Positions 53,829 to 64,000 of a DNA stretch of 64,000 nucleotides are shown in pieces. Position 1 is the first letter of the stretch; every line of letters starts with the position of its first letter. A program made the position numbers and the translations under genes. The notes beneath the pieces were generated by a model, which saw only the letters and a program-made list of their open reading frames with translations, made no database searches and had not been told where the DNA came from. This stretch comes from Pythium myriotylum (Eukaryota; Oomycota; Peronosporomycetes; Pythiales; Pythiaceae), in NCBI GenBank assembly GCA_023091665.1, contig JALJCQ010000023.1:1116001-1180000 (forward strand). The letters are read 5' to 3'.

Positions 53829-55612
53829 ATGAAGGCCGCGACGCTCGTGGCCGCCGCGCTGGCGCTCCACGACGCGCACGCCAAGCCCATGGACGTCGAC
53901 ACGTGGCCTTCCACCGAGGTGAGCTGCTCGCGAGGTCCGGAGTCGTGGTGGTGTGGACGCGCCCAACTGAGGAAGATCGTGTTTTTATGGTAGAATGACC
54001 ACACCAAGCTGCAGGTCGTGCTGCCCGAGTCGCTCATGAAGAAAGACGGGTACCAGCACAAAGAGGCGCTCTTTGGGTACCCGGGGTACGCCATGGGCAG
54101 TCTCCAAGTGCAGCTCATCTACGCGAACGCGAGCGGCTGCGACAAGATCGACGCCTCGGGCTGGGAGCCGCCGTTCGCGCTGCTGCTCGACCGCGGCAAC
54201 TGCCACTTTGTCGAGAAAGTGCGCAATGCGCAGCACGCCGGCGCGCGCGCCGTGCTCATCGGCGACAACAAGTGCCTCTGCTCGGACACGGAGTGTCTCA
54301 AGGCCACGGGCGACGACTTTTGCGAAACGGTGCTGCCGTTCATGGTAAGCGATAATGCTGTAGCTCCTGGAGAGGCGCGGAAGGGAAGAGATGCTGATGA
54401 GTTCGTTGAATATTTCTATTCCAGGCCGATGATGAGTCGGGCGGTGACATTTCGATTCCGTCCATGCTCATCCGCAAGAGCGACGCTGACAGTTTCAAGA
54501 AGGTCATGGCCCACGCCAAGGGCGTCAGCAACGTTATGGTCAAGTTCGACTGGGGAATTCCGTCACCTGACGGTCGCGTGGAGTGGACGCTGTGGCAGAG
54601 TGCATGGGACGACCAGACGATGACGACGCTGAATCAGCTCGAGGAAATTGTGGCTGCCCTCGGGAAGCGCGCCTTCTTCACTCCGCGTTTTGTCTCGTAC
54701 AACGGCGAGAAGGTCGGCTGCCACTATGACAATGACCGATCACAGCCGTGCGGGAACATGTGCCTGAACAAGGGTCGCTACTGCTTGCTTGACCCGTCCC
54801 CGTTCCATGACCGCGATGTCGGTGCCTCGGGTGCGGATGTCGTCATCGAAAACCTACGACGAAAGTGCATTTGGAAGCTCGTGAACGAAGACGAAGATCA
54901 AAAGGGCGTGGGTTTGACGTGGTGGAAGTACATCAAGGACTCCGGGGTTGAATGTGGCCAGGACGAGAGCCTCTTTAAGGAGAAGAAGTGTGCCGAGAAG
55001 GTCATGAAGAAGCACGGTATCAATGCGCACGCTGTCGAAAAGTGCATGCAGCCTTACGGTGTCGACGTGGACGAGAAAAACCCGATGCTTGAGGAAGAGT
55101 TGAAGGAGCAAACAGCGCTCCAGCTGCTGCGATTGCCTGCGCTTTACGTTGACGGAGTTCATGCACGTGGCCGCATCGACGCCAACAGCATCCTCGGCAT
55201 GATCTGCGCCGGCTACGGCCCCCACGACCCGCCAGATATTTGCTCGTGTGCGAACCAGGGCGTCACTAGCGTGATCAACTGCGTCAAAGCTGGAGGCATT
55301 TCGAATGCTGCGATTGCTGCTGCCGGCGGTGGCTTCTCGTTCGGATCTGTGCTTGTGATCATGATGATCGTCGCTGCCGCGGTCTCAGCGGCTGGTTTCG
55401 TGTACTGGCGTCGCACCCAGCGCCAGATGCGCGACCAGGTGCGCAGTATTCTGGCCGAGTATATGCCGCTGGAGGACCAGGGTCTTTTGGACGGCGAGGA
55501 TGACGACGAAGGTCACCCGATGCACCCCGCCGCGCGCGCTGCGGCCAAGAGTCCCCGCGGTTACATGCCATCGCGCGGATTCCTCGACGACGAAGACGAG
55601 GATGGCGTATGA
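53829..55612 (+). CDS. Vacuolar-sorting-receptor-like protein (PA domain, YMPL tail)
   Basis: Exons 53829-53918, 54015-54344, 54425-55612, phases closed, 535 residues. The ATG at 53829 gives a signal peptide (MKAATLVAAALALHDAHA); an in-frame ATG at 53772 would prepend 19 basic residues. The first ~130 mature residues form a protease-associated (PA) domain (FALLLDRGNCHFVEKVRNAQ, GARAVLIGDN). A Cys-rich luminal region follows, with CLNKGRYCLLDP. One transmembrane helix lies at about 443-465. The cytosolic tail has EYMPLEDQGLL, the same tyrosine sorting motif, YMPL, that plant BP-80-type receptors use for clathrin adaptors. The protein should carry cargo from Golgi to vacuole/endosome. Confidence 0.93.
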
Positions 55613-55809
55613 AGCTTGTATCGTAATGCCAGTTAATGAGGATTAGGTGTCCAGCTTCCTCCTGGATGATGCGTCGGGACGATCATCCTTTCCGTGAGTC
55701 TCGCGTGCGTATGCGTCGCGCCGCGCCTCGACTCGTGGTTCTCAATTGTTGCTCTCACATTTTGAAAATACATTGATTTGTTTATTTGCGGGGAGGAAAA
55801 TCGCCAGCT

Positions 55810-57363
55810 CTACAACATGAACTCGCGGTACATCTCGTTCTCGGTCTCGTCGTTGTAGAGGTACGCGAGCTGGTCGAGGAAAGCCTGGAACTTGTCGGCG
55901 TCGCCCGTGGGCACCTGGAAGCCCACGAGCACGCGGCCGACGTCGGCGCCGTGGTTGCGATAATGGAAGAGGCTGATGTTCCACTCGCCCTGGAGGTGGT
56001 CGAGGAACGTCGTGAGCGCGCCCGGGCGGTCCGGGAACTCGAAGCGGAAGAGCTTCTCGTCGGCGACGCCGCGCGAGCGGCCGCCGGCCAAGTGGCGCGT
56101 GTGGTCCTTGGCGAGCTCGTTGAAGCTGAGGTCGAGCACTTCGTACGGCCCCTGGTGCTCGAGCGTCTGGAGAGCGGCGGCCGCGGCGTCGGGCGTGGGC
56201 GACTGGAACGACATGTAGATGCGCGCCCTGCGCTCGTCCGAGAAGCGGTACGAGAACTCGGAGATGCGCACGCCGGCGGCGTCGAGGTGGTGGCAGAGCG
56301 AGCGGAAGGCGCCGGGGCGCTCCGGGATCTGCACCGAGATGAGCCGCTCGCGCGAGTCGGCGCGCTCCGAGACGAAGCGCAGGCGCGCAAAGTCGATGTT
56401 GGCGCCGCTCGTGATGGACGCGAAGGTGCAGCCCGTGAGGCCGCGGCGCTGCGCGTACTGGGTCATGCCAGCGATGCCGAGCGCGCCCGCCGGCTCGAGC
56501 AGCACGCGCGTGTCGTTGAAGCCGTGCTTGATGGCCGCGCAGATCTCGTCGGTCGAGACCGTGACCATCTCGTCCACGTTCTCCTGGCAGACGCGGAACG
56601 TCTCCTCGCCCACGAGCTTGACGGCCGCGCCGTCGGCGAAGAGCCCGACGTGGTCGAGCGTCACGCGGCGCCCGGCGCGCAGCGAGGCCGTCATGCCGGC
56701 GGCGTCAGCGGCCTCGACGCCGATGACCTTGACGCTCGGGCGGATCTGCTTGATCCACGCGGCGACGCCGGCGAGCATGCCGCCGCCGCCGCAGCAGACG
56801 AAGACGGCGTCGAGCTGCTCGCCCGCGGTCTGCTGGAGGAGCTCGACGCCGATCGTGCCCTGCCCGGCGATCACGAACGGGTCGTCAAAGGGCTTGATCA
56901 TGGTGCGTCCCTGGGCCTTCTCGATGCGCGCGGCCTCGGCCGCGGCCTCGTCGAACGACTTTCCGTGGAGCACGATCTCGACAAAGTCGCCGCCGTGCTG
57001 GCGCACCGAGGCGAGCTTGATCTCGGGCGTGGCGAGCGGCATGGCGATGACGGCCGAGACGCCGAGGCGCTTGGCCGAGAGCGCCACGCCCTGCGCGTGG
57101 TTGCCCGCCGAGCACGTGATCACGCCGGCGGCCTTTTGCGCGTCCGAGAGGCTCGCCATCTTGTTGTAGGCGCCGCGGATCTTGAACGAGAAGACGGGCT
57201 GCAGGTCCTCGCGCTTGAAGAGCACGCGGTTCTGGAGCTTGGCCGAGAGCGCCGGCGCGTGCTGCAGCGGCGTCTGGCGCGCCACGTCGTAGACGCGCGA
57301 CTCGAGGATCATGCGCCGGTAGTTGGGCGCCGCCGTCGCGAACGCGCGGCGCTGCAGCGGCAT
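55810..57363 (-). CDS. Threonine deaminase (threonine ammonia-lyase), biosynthetic
   Basis: 517 residues, one exon. The PLP enzyme converts threonine to 2-oxobutyrate, the first step to isoleucine. PLP-binding Lys61 in PVFSFKIRGAYNKM, the substrate loop TCSAGNHAQGVAL, and the phosphate-binding CCGGGGMLAGVA are all present. Two C-terminal ACT-like regulatory segments follow (ISVQIPERPGAFRSLCHHL and FRFEFPDRPGALTTFLDHL), the mark of the isoleucine-regulated form. The first ~12 residues (RRAFATAAP) could be an organelle presequence. A long plus-strand frame covers the same DNA and is a shadow. The 3' end converges with the sorting receptor gene. Confidence 0.97.
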   Translation of the reverse strand: MPLQRRAFATAAPNYRRMILESRVYDVARQTPLQHAPALSAKLQNRVLFKREDLQPVFSFKIRGAYNKMASLSDAQKAAGVITCSAGNHAQGVALSAKRLGVSAVIAMPLATPEIKLASVRQHGGDFVEIVLHGKSFDEAAAEAARIEKAQGRTMIKPFDDPFVIAGQGTIGVELLQQTAGEQLDAVFVCCGGGGMLAGVAAWIKQIRPSVKVIGVEAADAAGMTASLRAGRRVTLDHVGLFADGAAVKLVGEETFRVCQENVDEMVTVSTDEICAAIKHGFNDTRVLLEPAGALGIAGMTQYAQRRGLTGCTFASITSGANIDFARLRFVSERADSRERLISVQIPERPGAFRSLCHHLDAAGVRISEFSYRFSDERRARIYMSFQSPTPDAAAAALQTLEHQGPYEVLDLSFNELAKDHTRHLAGGRSRGVADEKLFRFEFPDRPGALTTFLDHLQGEWNISLFHYRNHGADVGRVLVGFQVPTGDADKFQAFLDQLAYLYNDETENEMYREFML

Positions 57364-57571
57364 CGTCGAATGGGCACGAGCCGACGCTCCATGAAATGGG
57401 AGCTGCTCACAAGTTGCGCAAACCTCAGCGGACAGATATCTCCCTCTGAAAGAGCATGGTGGATATTCGACTGTAGAGGTGGTAGTACTGGATTAGTTGT
57501 AAACAAACATGGGTATCTACTGTATTACGAACGGAGCTGGTCAACATGGCTACACTTGCAGATTCTTCTGG

Positions 57572-60500
57572 TCACGGGAGACTCGGAGACGCGCTCGCGA
57601 CCTTGGTGGGCGTCGCGGGGCCCTGCGCGGGCGCCCAGAGCGTCAGCAGCCCGTCGGCCGTGCCCGTGAGCAGCTTGCGCTCGTCGGCTGTGAGCATCAC
57701 GGCCGTGACGGCACTGCGCGGCGCCGAGCCGCCGCCCAGCGCCTTGGAGACCACGTGCCGCCCTTTGAGCTCGAGCGCCACGTCGCTGTCGCCGTACCCC
57801 GTGTGGCTGTACGCCCAGACGCAGAGCACGCCGTCAGCGTGGCCAGTGACCACGGCTTTCTCCTTGGACCACTCGGAGGCCTCGCTGCGGTTCACGGCCA
57901 GGCTCGTGACGGCCGCGCGGGGAGCCTGCGCGTCGTGGAGCAGCGACTCGTGCCGCAGCCGCGCGAGCAGCTCGCCATTGACATCGTAGACACCGAAGAG
58001 CGCGCCGCTCGCGACCGCGATGTCACCCGAGACTTCGTTGATCGCGACCGCGCTGATGGGCTCGCGGTGCGCACTCGAGGGTTGCAGAGGCACCAGTGTC
58101 CGCGAGTACCGGAGCCGGTTGAGGTCCCAGAGCACTGCCACACCGCCCGAGCAGCCACTGACAACAACACTATACGCCCTGCATACATGGACAGCGGTGA
58201 TTGGCGACTGATGCGACGGGGAGTAGAGCGTCGCCATAGGTGTCAGCGAGCGCGAGCTCGGTCCGGACGAATGGAGCCCGACGCTGTAGGCTCGCTTGCG
58301 ACCGACGCCACTGCTGCTACTCGACACGATGGCCGACCGCTTGCTCGCACCGAACTGCCACAGCCGTACAACGGGCGCGACGGCACCACCAGCGACCAGT
58401 GTGCGCCCGTCAGACGTCATGCACGCGACGCTAATCGCGAACTCGATCTCATATGATGCCACGATCTTCGAGTCACTGCCGTAGGCCACCTCAGTCGGTC
58501 CGGTCGAAAGAATTTTGAGCGAGCGATCCTGGAAGCCCCAAGCGAAGAACTCGTGGTGGCGCGGAGGGATCAATAGGCAGCGGTCGCCAACGGCTGCAAC
58601 GCGCTCGTCGCGTGTGACTGACGCGCTCGAGATTGCGATTTGATGGATCGACGCGGCCGGCACTCCCGAACTCAGCTGTCGCGCCCTCATTGCCGTGCTT
58701 GGTGCATTGTACATCTGTTGCTGCTGACCTCGATGCGCGGCAACTAGAGGGTTGAGTGCAACATCGCGGCGCGGTTCCTGTTGTAGCATTGACGCATGCT
58801 CCAATATGGCGGTAGCGTCTTCAGATAGCGATCCCCCGCTACCCAGTGCTGAGTTGTTCAAAATGCTTTGCATGCGGCTGACAATGTCCGAGCCTTCGAT
58901 GAACGAGCTCGCAAGCGCCGCACGAGCTGAGAGCATCGACGATGGTGGTGGCGAGCCGACTGTCAGCACGCCATTGATGCTCGATGGAGCGGAGCCGCTG
59001 TCGGATACTGAGGAAGATGACGGACCGAGCGTACCCAATGTCGGAGTTGAGCTCGTAAGCCGTACCCGAGGTGGGTGGGGGGTCTTGAAGAGCTGTGAAG
59101 GCGTCTGTCCAAATTCGCTGATTTGGTCAACCATGGCACGCCGCATGGCGAGGTCCGTGATACTGTCGAGATCGACGGCGCCCTCGTACGTGAGGTGATA
59201 GAACACGTTACAGGCCTCGACGGCCGCAGGGCCTTGCTGCTTGTAACCGAAGATGAGGTCAATCCAGTGGTGCAAGTTCGCCGACACAAACGTGCTCTCG
59301 AGCGCCTCGCGATTCAAGCGCACAAACTCCCGTGCAGAACCGTTTGCCCAAGGTGGAAGCTCTACATTGTCGACAACGAGCCCGCTCTGGTCTTTACCGA
59401 ACTCATGGTGATTGACATTCTTCAAAAATGAGGGCAAGTAGAAGAACTCGGGTGTCAGCTCCTTGACGTCCTGTGTGCCGTTGTGGGCGCTGTCGATGCC
59501 AGCCGCACTCTTCCAAGCACTCGCAACGCTGGAGAAAAGCCGGTCTGCGTGATCGAATTTGCCGCCTTGCAGCCGAATGAAGTGCGTCGTGAACGGCTCC
59601 ATTCGCATGAGATAATGGAGCACAATGCCAGCGGACGAGTAATGTGTGCCGTAATGGAACGGCTTGATGCCCATGGGACTTTCTGTCTCGTCGCCTCCCT
59701 CGGCCAGTGACTCGTACCGCGCTCGAAACTCGTCTTCTCGGTAGAGCGCGCCCATCGGCTTTGTTAGGTCGCGATACACAGCCCGGTCGGTCAGATCGAG
59801 AGTCGACGATGTGTAGTCAGCGAGTACCCACGGGAACACAGGGTACTGTGTAAGGTCATTGTACGACCTCCCGGCGAGTGTGTTGAGGTGCATCAGATAC
59901 TCGAAGTTCGTGATTTCGCGCGCGATCCATCGCTCAGTCATGTTTTGTCGAAGTAATTTCCGCAGCTGCGAGTACAAATCTCCTGACGCCGTTGTCCGGT
60001 CCATGCCGTTAGCAGCGCCTCTCACGTTTGGGCATTTGGCTATGAGAGAGTGGAATACACTTTCTCGCTGTTGGGGCGATTCGAAAGTGATCTACTCAAC
60101 GTATCGAAACGGCGGGTTAGAACTCAAACTGCAACGCTCGATAGAGTTGAACGTACCAAGTAGTTGCGGCCATCGTGGGCGAAAAGTTCAAGTGCAACAT
60201 GGCGCAATTGGTGGCGACGTTTGTGCAATTCTACAACATCTTCATACGCCCAGAAACGGCACTGGTGCGTGAACGTGGACCGCTGCATCGTGAGCATGCC
60301 GCTCGGTGTTAATGGCGTCGATGGTCCGTCGATAGCGGGTGAAGGCAACTGGAATCGGAGACTCAGACGACGCTCGAGCCGCGTCGGTGCTTCAGTAGAA
60401 ACTTCCATGACCTTGGCTGATACTGCGTTGTCAGATATCCCCATACTTCGCCGGTCTTGTGAACCAGGAAGTGTTGGTCCGTACTGAACAATTAGTTGGT

Positions 60501-63500
60501 AGTTATCCACAATGTACAAGTGGTCACTGCACAAGATAAACACTCCTGGGCAGGCATCCATCCCGTCGACGCGAAGGCAGTCATAGATATCAAGAATTTC
60601 GTCGCCAGGCACCAATAATGGTCGAAGTTTCTCGTCGACAGCGTCAGCATCATCTTCATCACCGAAGCTCGGTCTGCCCACCAATGACGAGTCCAGCCCG
60701 TGTTCGTCTTCGTCGCTACTATCGTGGTCTCTCGTAGCCGAGAGTTCGCTATCATTTCGCAGACGTCCGTCATATTGGTCTTCCCGAACAGATGATTCCA
60801 ACAGCGACCCACGAAGCAAGCTCTCGAAAGATATGCGTCGACTAAGTGGTCGTGGTTTATCCTCAACTTGACGTGGCTTCTTTGACAGCTGAAGATGATC
60901 AGGTGCGTCGACAACACGCGTTGCTAAGTCAGCGTCGCTATATATCCTTAGGTAGTCAAGGTCGGACTCCGAGAACCTCCGCCTATGCTTCACGCGATTG
61001 GAACCACGTCGGCTATGTTTAAGTGAAAGCGGCGACTTCCAGTCTGCCATTGAGGCTGTCATGACGATGCTTTGCCTCGTCGGCACAGGCAGCTCAGGTT
61101 GAGCTTTCGCGATCAGGCGTTTACGCATTCGCGCAGGGCCTTCAGTAGCGTCGAGTTGCCACGACGTTCGCTGCTTACTTGCAGATGGGCGACTACGTCT
61201 TGCGATCTCCCTCGCAACGGAGTTAGACAGTTCTGTGGTAGTACCATCGCTCTCGCAATTCCGAAGCGCTTGCTCCATAAGATCGTGGCGAAGCTTTTGC
61301 CACTGGCGGGCATGAAACTTTTGCCGATCAACACGATCTTGACGCCACTTAAGTTGCCGCCGAAACTCGACTTGCTGAGCTTCAACGAGACTCTCAAAGT
61401 ACTCGCGTTCCATGCTAACAAACCAATCGAAGTGAGTTATAAATCTCTTGTTGTCTTTGGCGCGACGTTGAGCCACGCGCTTGTGGGAGGCTGCCCATGC
61501 CTCACGGACGACTTCTTTTGACTCGACCATTCGACGGACGAAAACGCGATCAAGGTTTGTCTCCAACTCTTTCAATGGAGGACCAACAATCTCGAGCCAC
61601 CCTTTAAATTTCTTGAAAGGCGCCGAGTCGACTAATGCTGTGGAAGATGCTTCGATGTCAGGTCGAGGGCATTCCAAGAGAACGTCAAAGCCGTTCTTCA
61701 TTAGATTGACCACGTAGGGAGCCCCACCTGCCCTCCGAAGCTCAACGGTAAGGAGATCTATCATGAGCGGTCGCTGTAGCTGCATCAGATCGATCCAAAC
61801 CTGAGCTGCCACCTCTTGAAGTGCCGTATCAACTTCTCCACCACTACTGCGGCCTTCACTTCCTCCTGCAGCGAGAAGCTGCAACAGAAACCGACACAAG
61901 CAAACAAAAAATTCACGATCCTGTGCGTTGCGCGCGTTGAGGACGACATCTCGGTGGATGTGTACAAGCTGCAGCAAAGTTTCGCATTCGTCGTCCGAAA
62001 CTTCGGAACCGTGGCCTTGTAACACGTGCAATATCACAGAGTTTACAGCCGAGTACATTGAAGATGCGAGTCCTTCGATTTCCGCCGATTTCGACGATCC
62101 GAAGTGAACTTTACCAAGAATCATGCTTCGCAGCGTGTGTCGTCGCTTTTGAGGCTTTCCGCCCTTGCTGCTGTTAAGTTTGTCCTGGATCAATTGCCCG
62201 AGTGTCGACGACGTCGACGCGCTGCTCGTACTTGCAGTGGATCCCGCGGTCGTGTCGCCTAAGAAGAAAAGCGCCAAGTCCAGCAGCACTAAGGGACCGC
62301 CTGCGAAATGAAATTTGTCCCCGCAGCACGCAAAGGCCGTTGGACACACATCGCCATGCTGAGCACGCTGCCACATATGCATTTTCTGGATCGCCAGCAC
62401 CATAAACTCCTTGATGTTTGGCGCGAAATCCTTGTGGTTTGCTAGCACGGATTCATCCGCAAATTTGGCACGCACTTGCTCGAGCAGACTCATCATAGTG
62501 AGTGTCTGAAACCTCAGTTGCAACCCGTCGTGAAGAGGAGGCGCTAATGCAATTCCCGCTTGGCTGTCAAAAAAAGCCTCGACATGGTCGACACCCTTGG
62601 GGTGGAGGACGAGGAAATCGCAAAGGATAGCAACGAGAACCTTCAAGGCACGAACCGCGACTGGATGCTGAAACGGATCTTCACCGTCGTCATCTTCAGC
62701 AGCTCTCTGTTCCACGATCTGGATAGCGCAGGTCGCGAACTCGACGGCATTGAGATCTCTCTTTTGATTGAGCAAGGTCTGATGGATGCGCTTCTCCGTC
62801 GGAGCATACTTTAAGTAAAGCTCAGCTCGCGCAACTCCGCACGATAATAATGCCAGTTCCTCGAGAATTTCGCCTCGCAGCTTGCTCTCGCTAGTGCTGC
62901 TACTGCCACTTCCGGTGTGTCCACTACTACTCGTGCTGCTGCCTGGAGAAAGAACGAGAGTGTTCCGAAGCGCTGGCATTGATGCATAAACGTGATAAAA
63001 GAAGTCAAGTACCTGAGTGTGGTAGAGGGTTCCGTCCGGACTTCGAGCATACAACACGTGAGCAACTTGATCCAATATCGACTTCTCAGGACTAATGCGC
63101 AGCTTCCGAAGTGCTGCAAACGCGACAACATCGTTGTAGTGTCGGCGCATGAGCGCCAGAATAACCCACGTGATGTGGCTATTAACAAGGCGGTCTCGCT
63201 CGATATTCATCCCGAAGTCTTTGGTCAAGTAGAACATGTCAAACTGGATATTGTGCGGCATTCCGTCCACTGGAGGCCCAAGCACCATGGAAAAGAGTGC
63301 GTACCACATATGATCGAAAGGGAAAGAAGAACCACCTGCCAGGAAGGCGCGGTGGTCACACGGCAGGCCTTGTGCAAGGAGCCGATAGTACCCTTCCTTC
63401 CGGAACACACTTTCGTACCGGGCTCGTGCAAGTAGCGCAGAGAGTAGTTTCAATGCCGCGACAACCGTCGACGGCGCAATTGTTACGGAGCACGAGGCGT

Positions 63501-64000
63501 CGATTGCTGGAAATAAAAAGTATCCGATCCATCGAGGGGAGAGTACTCGTCGAAAACCTGCAAGTTTGGATCCGGAAGATGGGATCTGTATTCGCTGTGA
63601 ATTGCTCGGCCCTCCAGTGGTTGGTGTTGGTAAACTCGTCCCGCTGCTTGAAACACTTCCATTCTCAACGTACATACCGTCTACTTCATTGTGCTCACGG
63701 TTCTCTTTCAAATCATACTTTTGGACCGCCTTGGTGAGGATGTCTAGTAACAAGTCTTGTGTCTGCGTTTGACGCATGTGCGAGGGTAGGGAATTGAAGA
63801 GGGATAATTGCGAGGGGGATCCCTCTGGAGACGTTGGATGTGATAATGAAGTGGAGACGACTGCTTCGCTGTGGCTTAACCAATCGTGGCTACCATTCGC
63901 TCGCATGCCCTTCCCGCGTGGGCTGAGGCACAAACGCCCGACGGGGCTTTGCATGTCGGAGCTTAAGTCAGCTATTACATCAAACGAATTTTTCGCTGAA
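57572..64000 (-). CDS. Large BEACH–WD40 protein (5' end beyond the window)
   Basis: Two exons on the minus strand: up to 60157, then 60091-57572, joined by a GT–AG intron in phase 0. From the ATG at 63954 the protein has 2,105 residues, but the frame stays open to the window edge, so earlier exons are likely. The N-terminal ~1,100 residues are helical, armadillo-like, with Ser-rich linkers. A PH-BEACH domain follows ([29 protein letters not shown]), then the BEACH domain ([68 protein letters not shown]), and C-terminal WD40 repeats. BEACH proteins such as neurobeachin and LYST govern membrane traffic and lysosome-related organelles. A Ser-rich insert separates BEACH from WD40. Confidence 0.95.

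Noticed and set aside
55786..57669. 627-codon plus-strand frame opposite threonine deaminase
   Set aside because: It is the mirror of a GC-rich, well-recognised gene and consists of Arg/Glu/Ala/Leu-rich low-information sequence with no domain.

Overview
The window looks like oomycete nuclear DNA, most likely Phytophthora or a close relative. The evidence is compact genes with short GT–AG introns, GC-rich third positions, tightly spaced convergent and divergent gene pairs, a degenerate Crinkler/RHS-type gene, and a dense mix of Ty3/gypsy, copia, Merlin, IS630/Tc1-mariner, pogo and MULE remnants. This is inferred from gene content; no marker gene fixes the species.

Layout. 1-13 kb is a transposon graveyard: a Merlin fragment, a copia fragment split by a degenerate gypsy element (gypsy-1, with an identifiable 5' LTR), a hairpin-rich block, an unidentified broken gene, then IS630-like and pogo-like transposase remnants. 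13.08-21.04 kb is a complete gypsy insertion (gypsy-2, read on the minus strand) with two 336/335-bp LTRs that differ at four places and a perfect 5-bp target duplication CATAG. 21-23 kb shows no gene. 23-45 kb is a gene-dense island: DYRK kinase, eS12, a HAT/TPR protein, presenilin, SPO11, a secreted PAN-like protein, a VAMP7-type SNARE, proteasome alpha-4, an eIF4B-like RRM protein, RPF2, phosphoserine phosphatase, a cyclic-nucleotide phosphodiesterase and exocyst SEC5. 46-53 kb is again accessory: a MULE transposase fused to a Ulp1 protease, broken by two stops, and a Crinkler/RHS-type pseudogene. 53.8-64 kb returns to host genes: a vacuolar-sorting-receptor-like protein, threonine deaminase and a large BEACH-WD40 protein that runs off the right edge.

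How the genes relate. The host genes are ordinary housekeeping and membrane-traffic genes (SNARE, exocyst, sorting receptor, BEACH) with no operon logic; several pairs share intergenic regions of 45-500 bp. SPO11 is scattered over twelve short exons and no single reading frame reveals it. All its exon phases close, so I regard it as real.

Most interesting signals. (1) Gypsy-2 is saturated along its whole 7.3-kb interior with short perfect inverted repeats. (2) Gypsy-2 carries a 624-codon antisense ORF between pol and its 3' LTR, overlapping the end of pol by 614 bp. (3) Both gypsy elements have, at the gag stop, what looks like a -1 programmed frameshift signal: an in-frame slippery heptamer, a short spacer and a stem that contains the gag stop codon. 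All of these come from reading the sequence by eye; no database search was possible.
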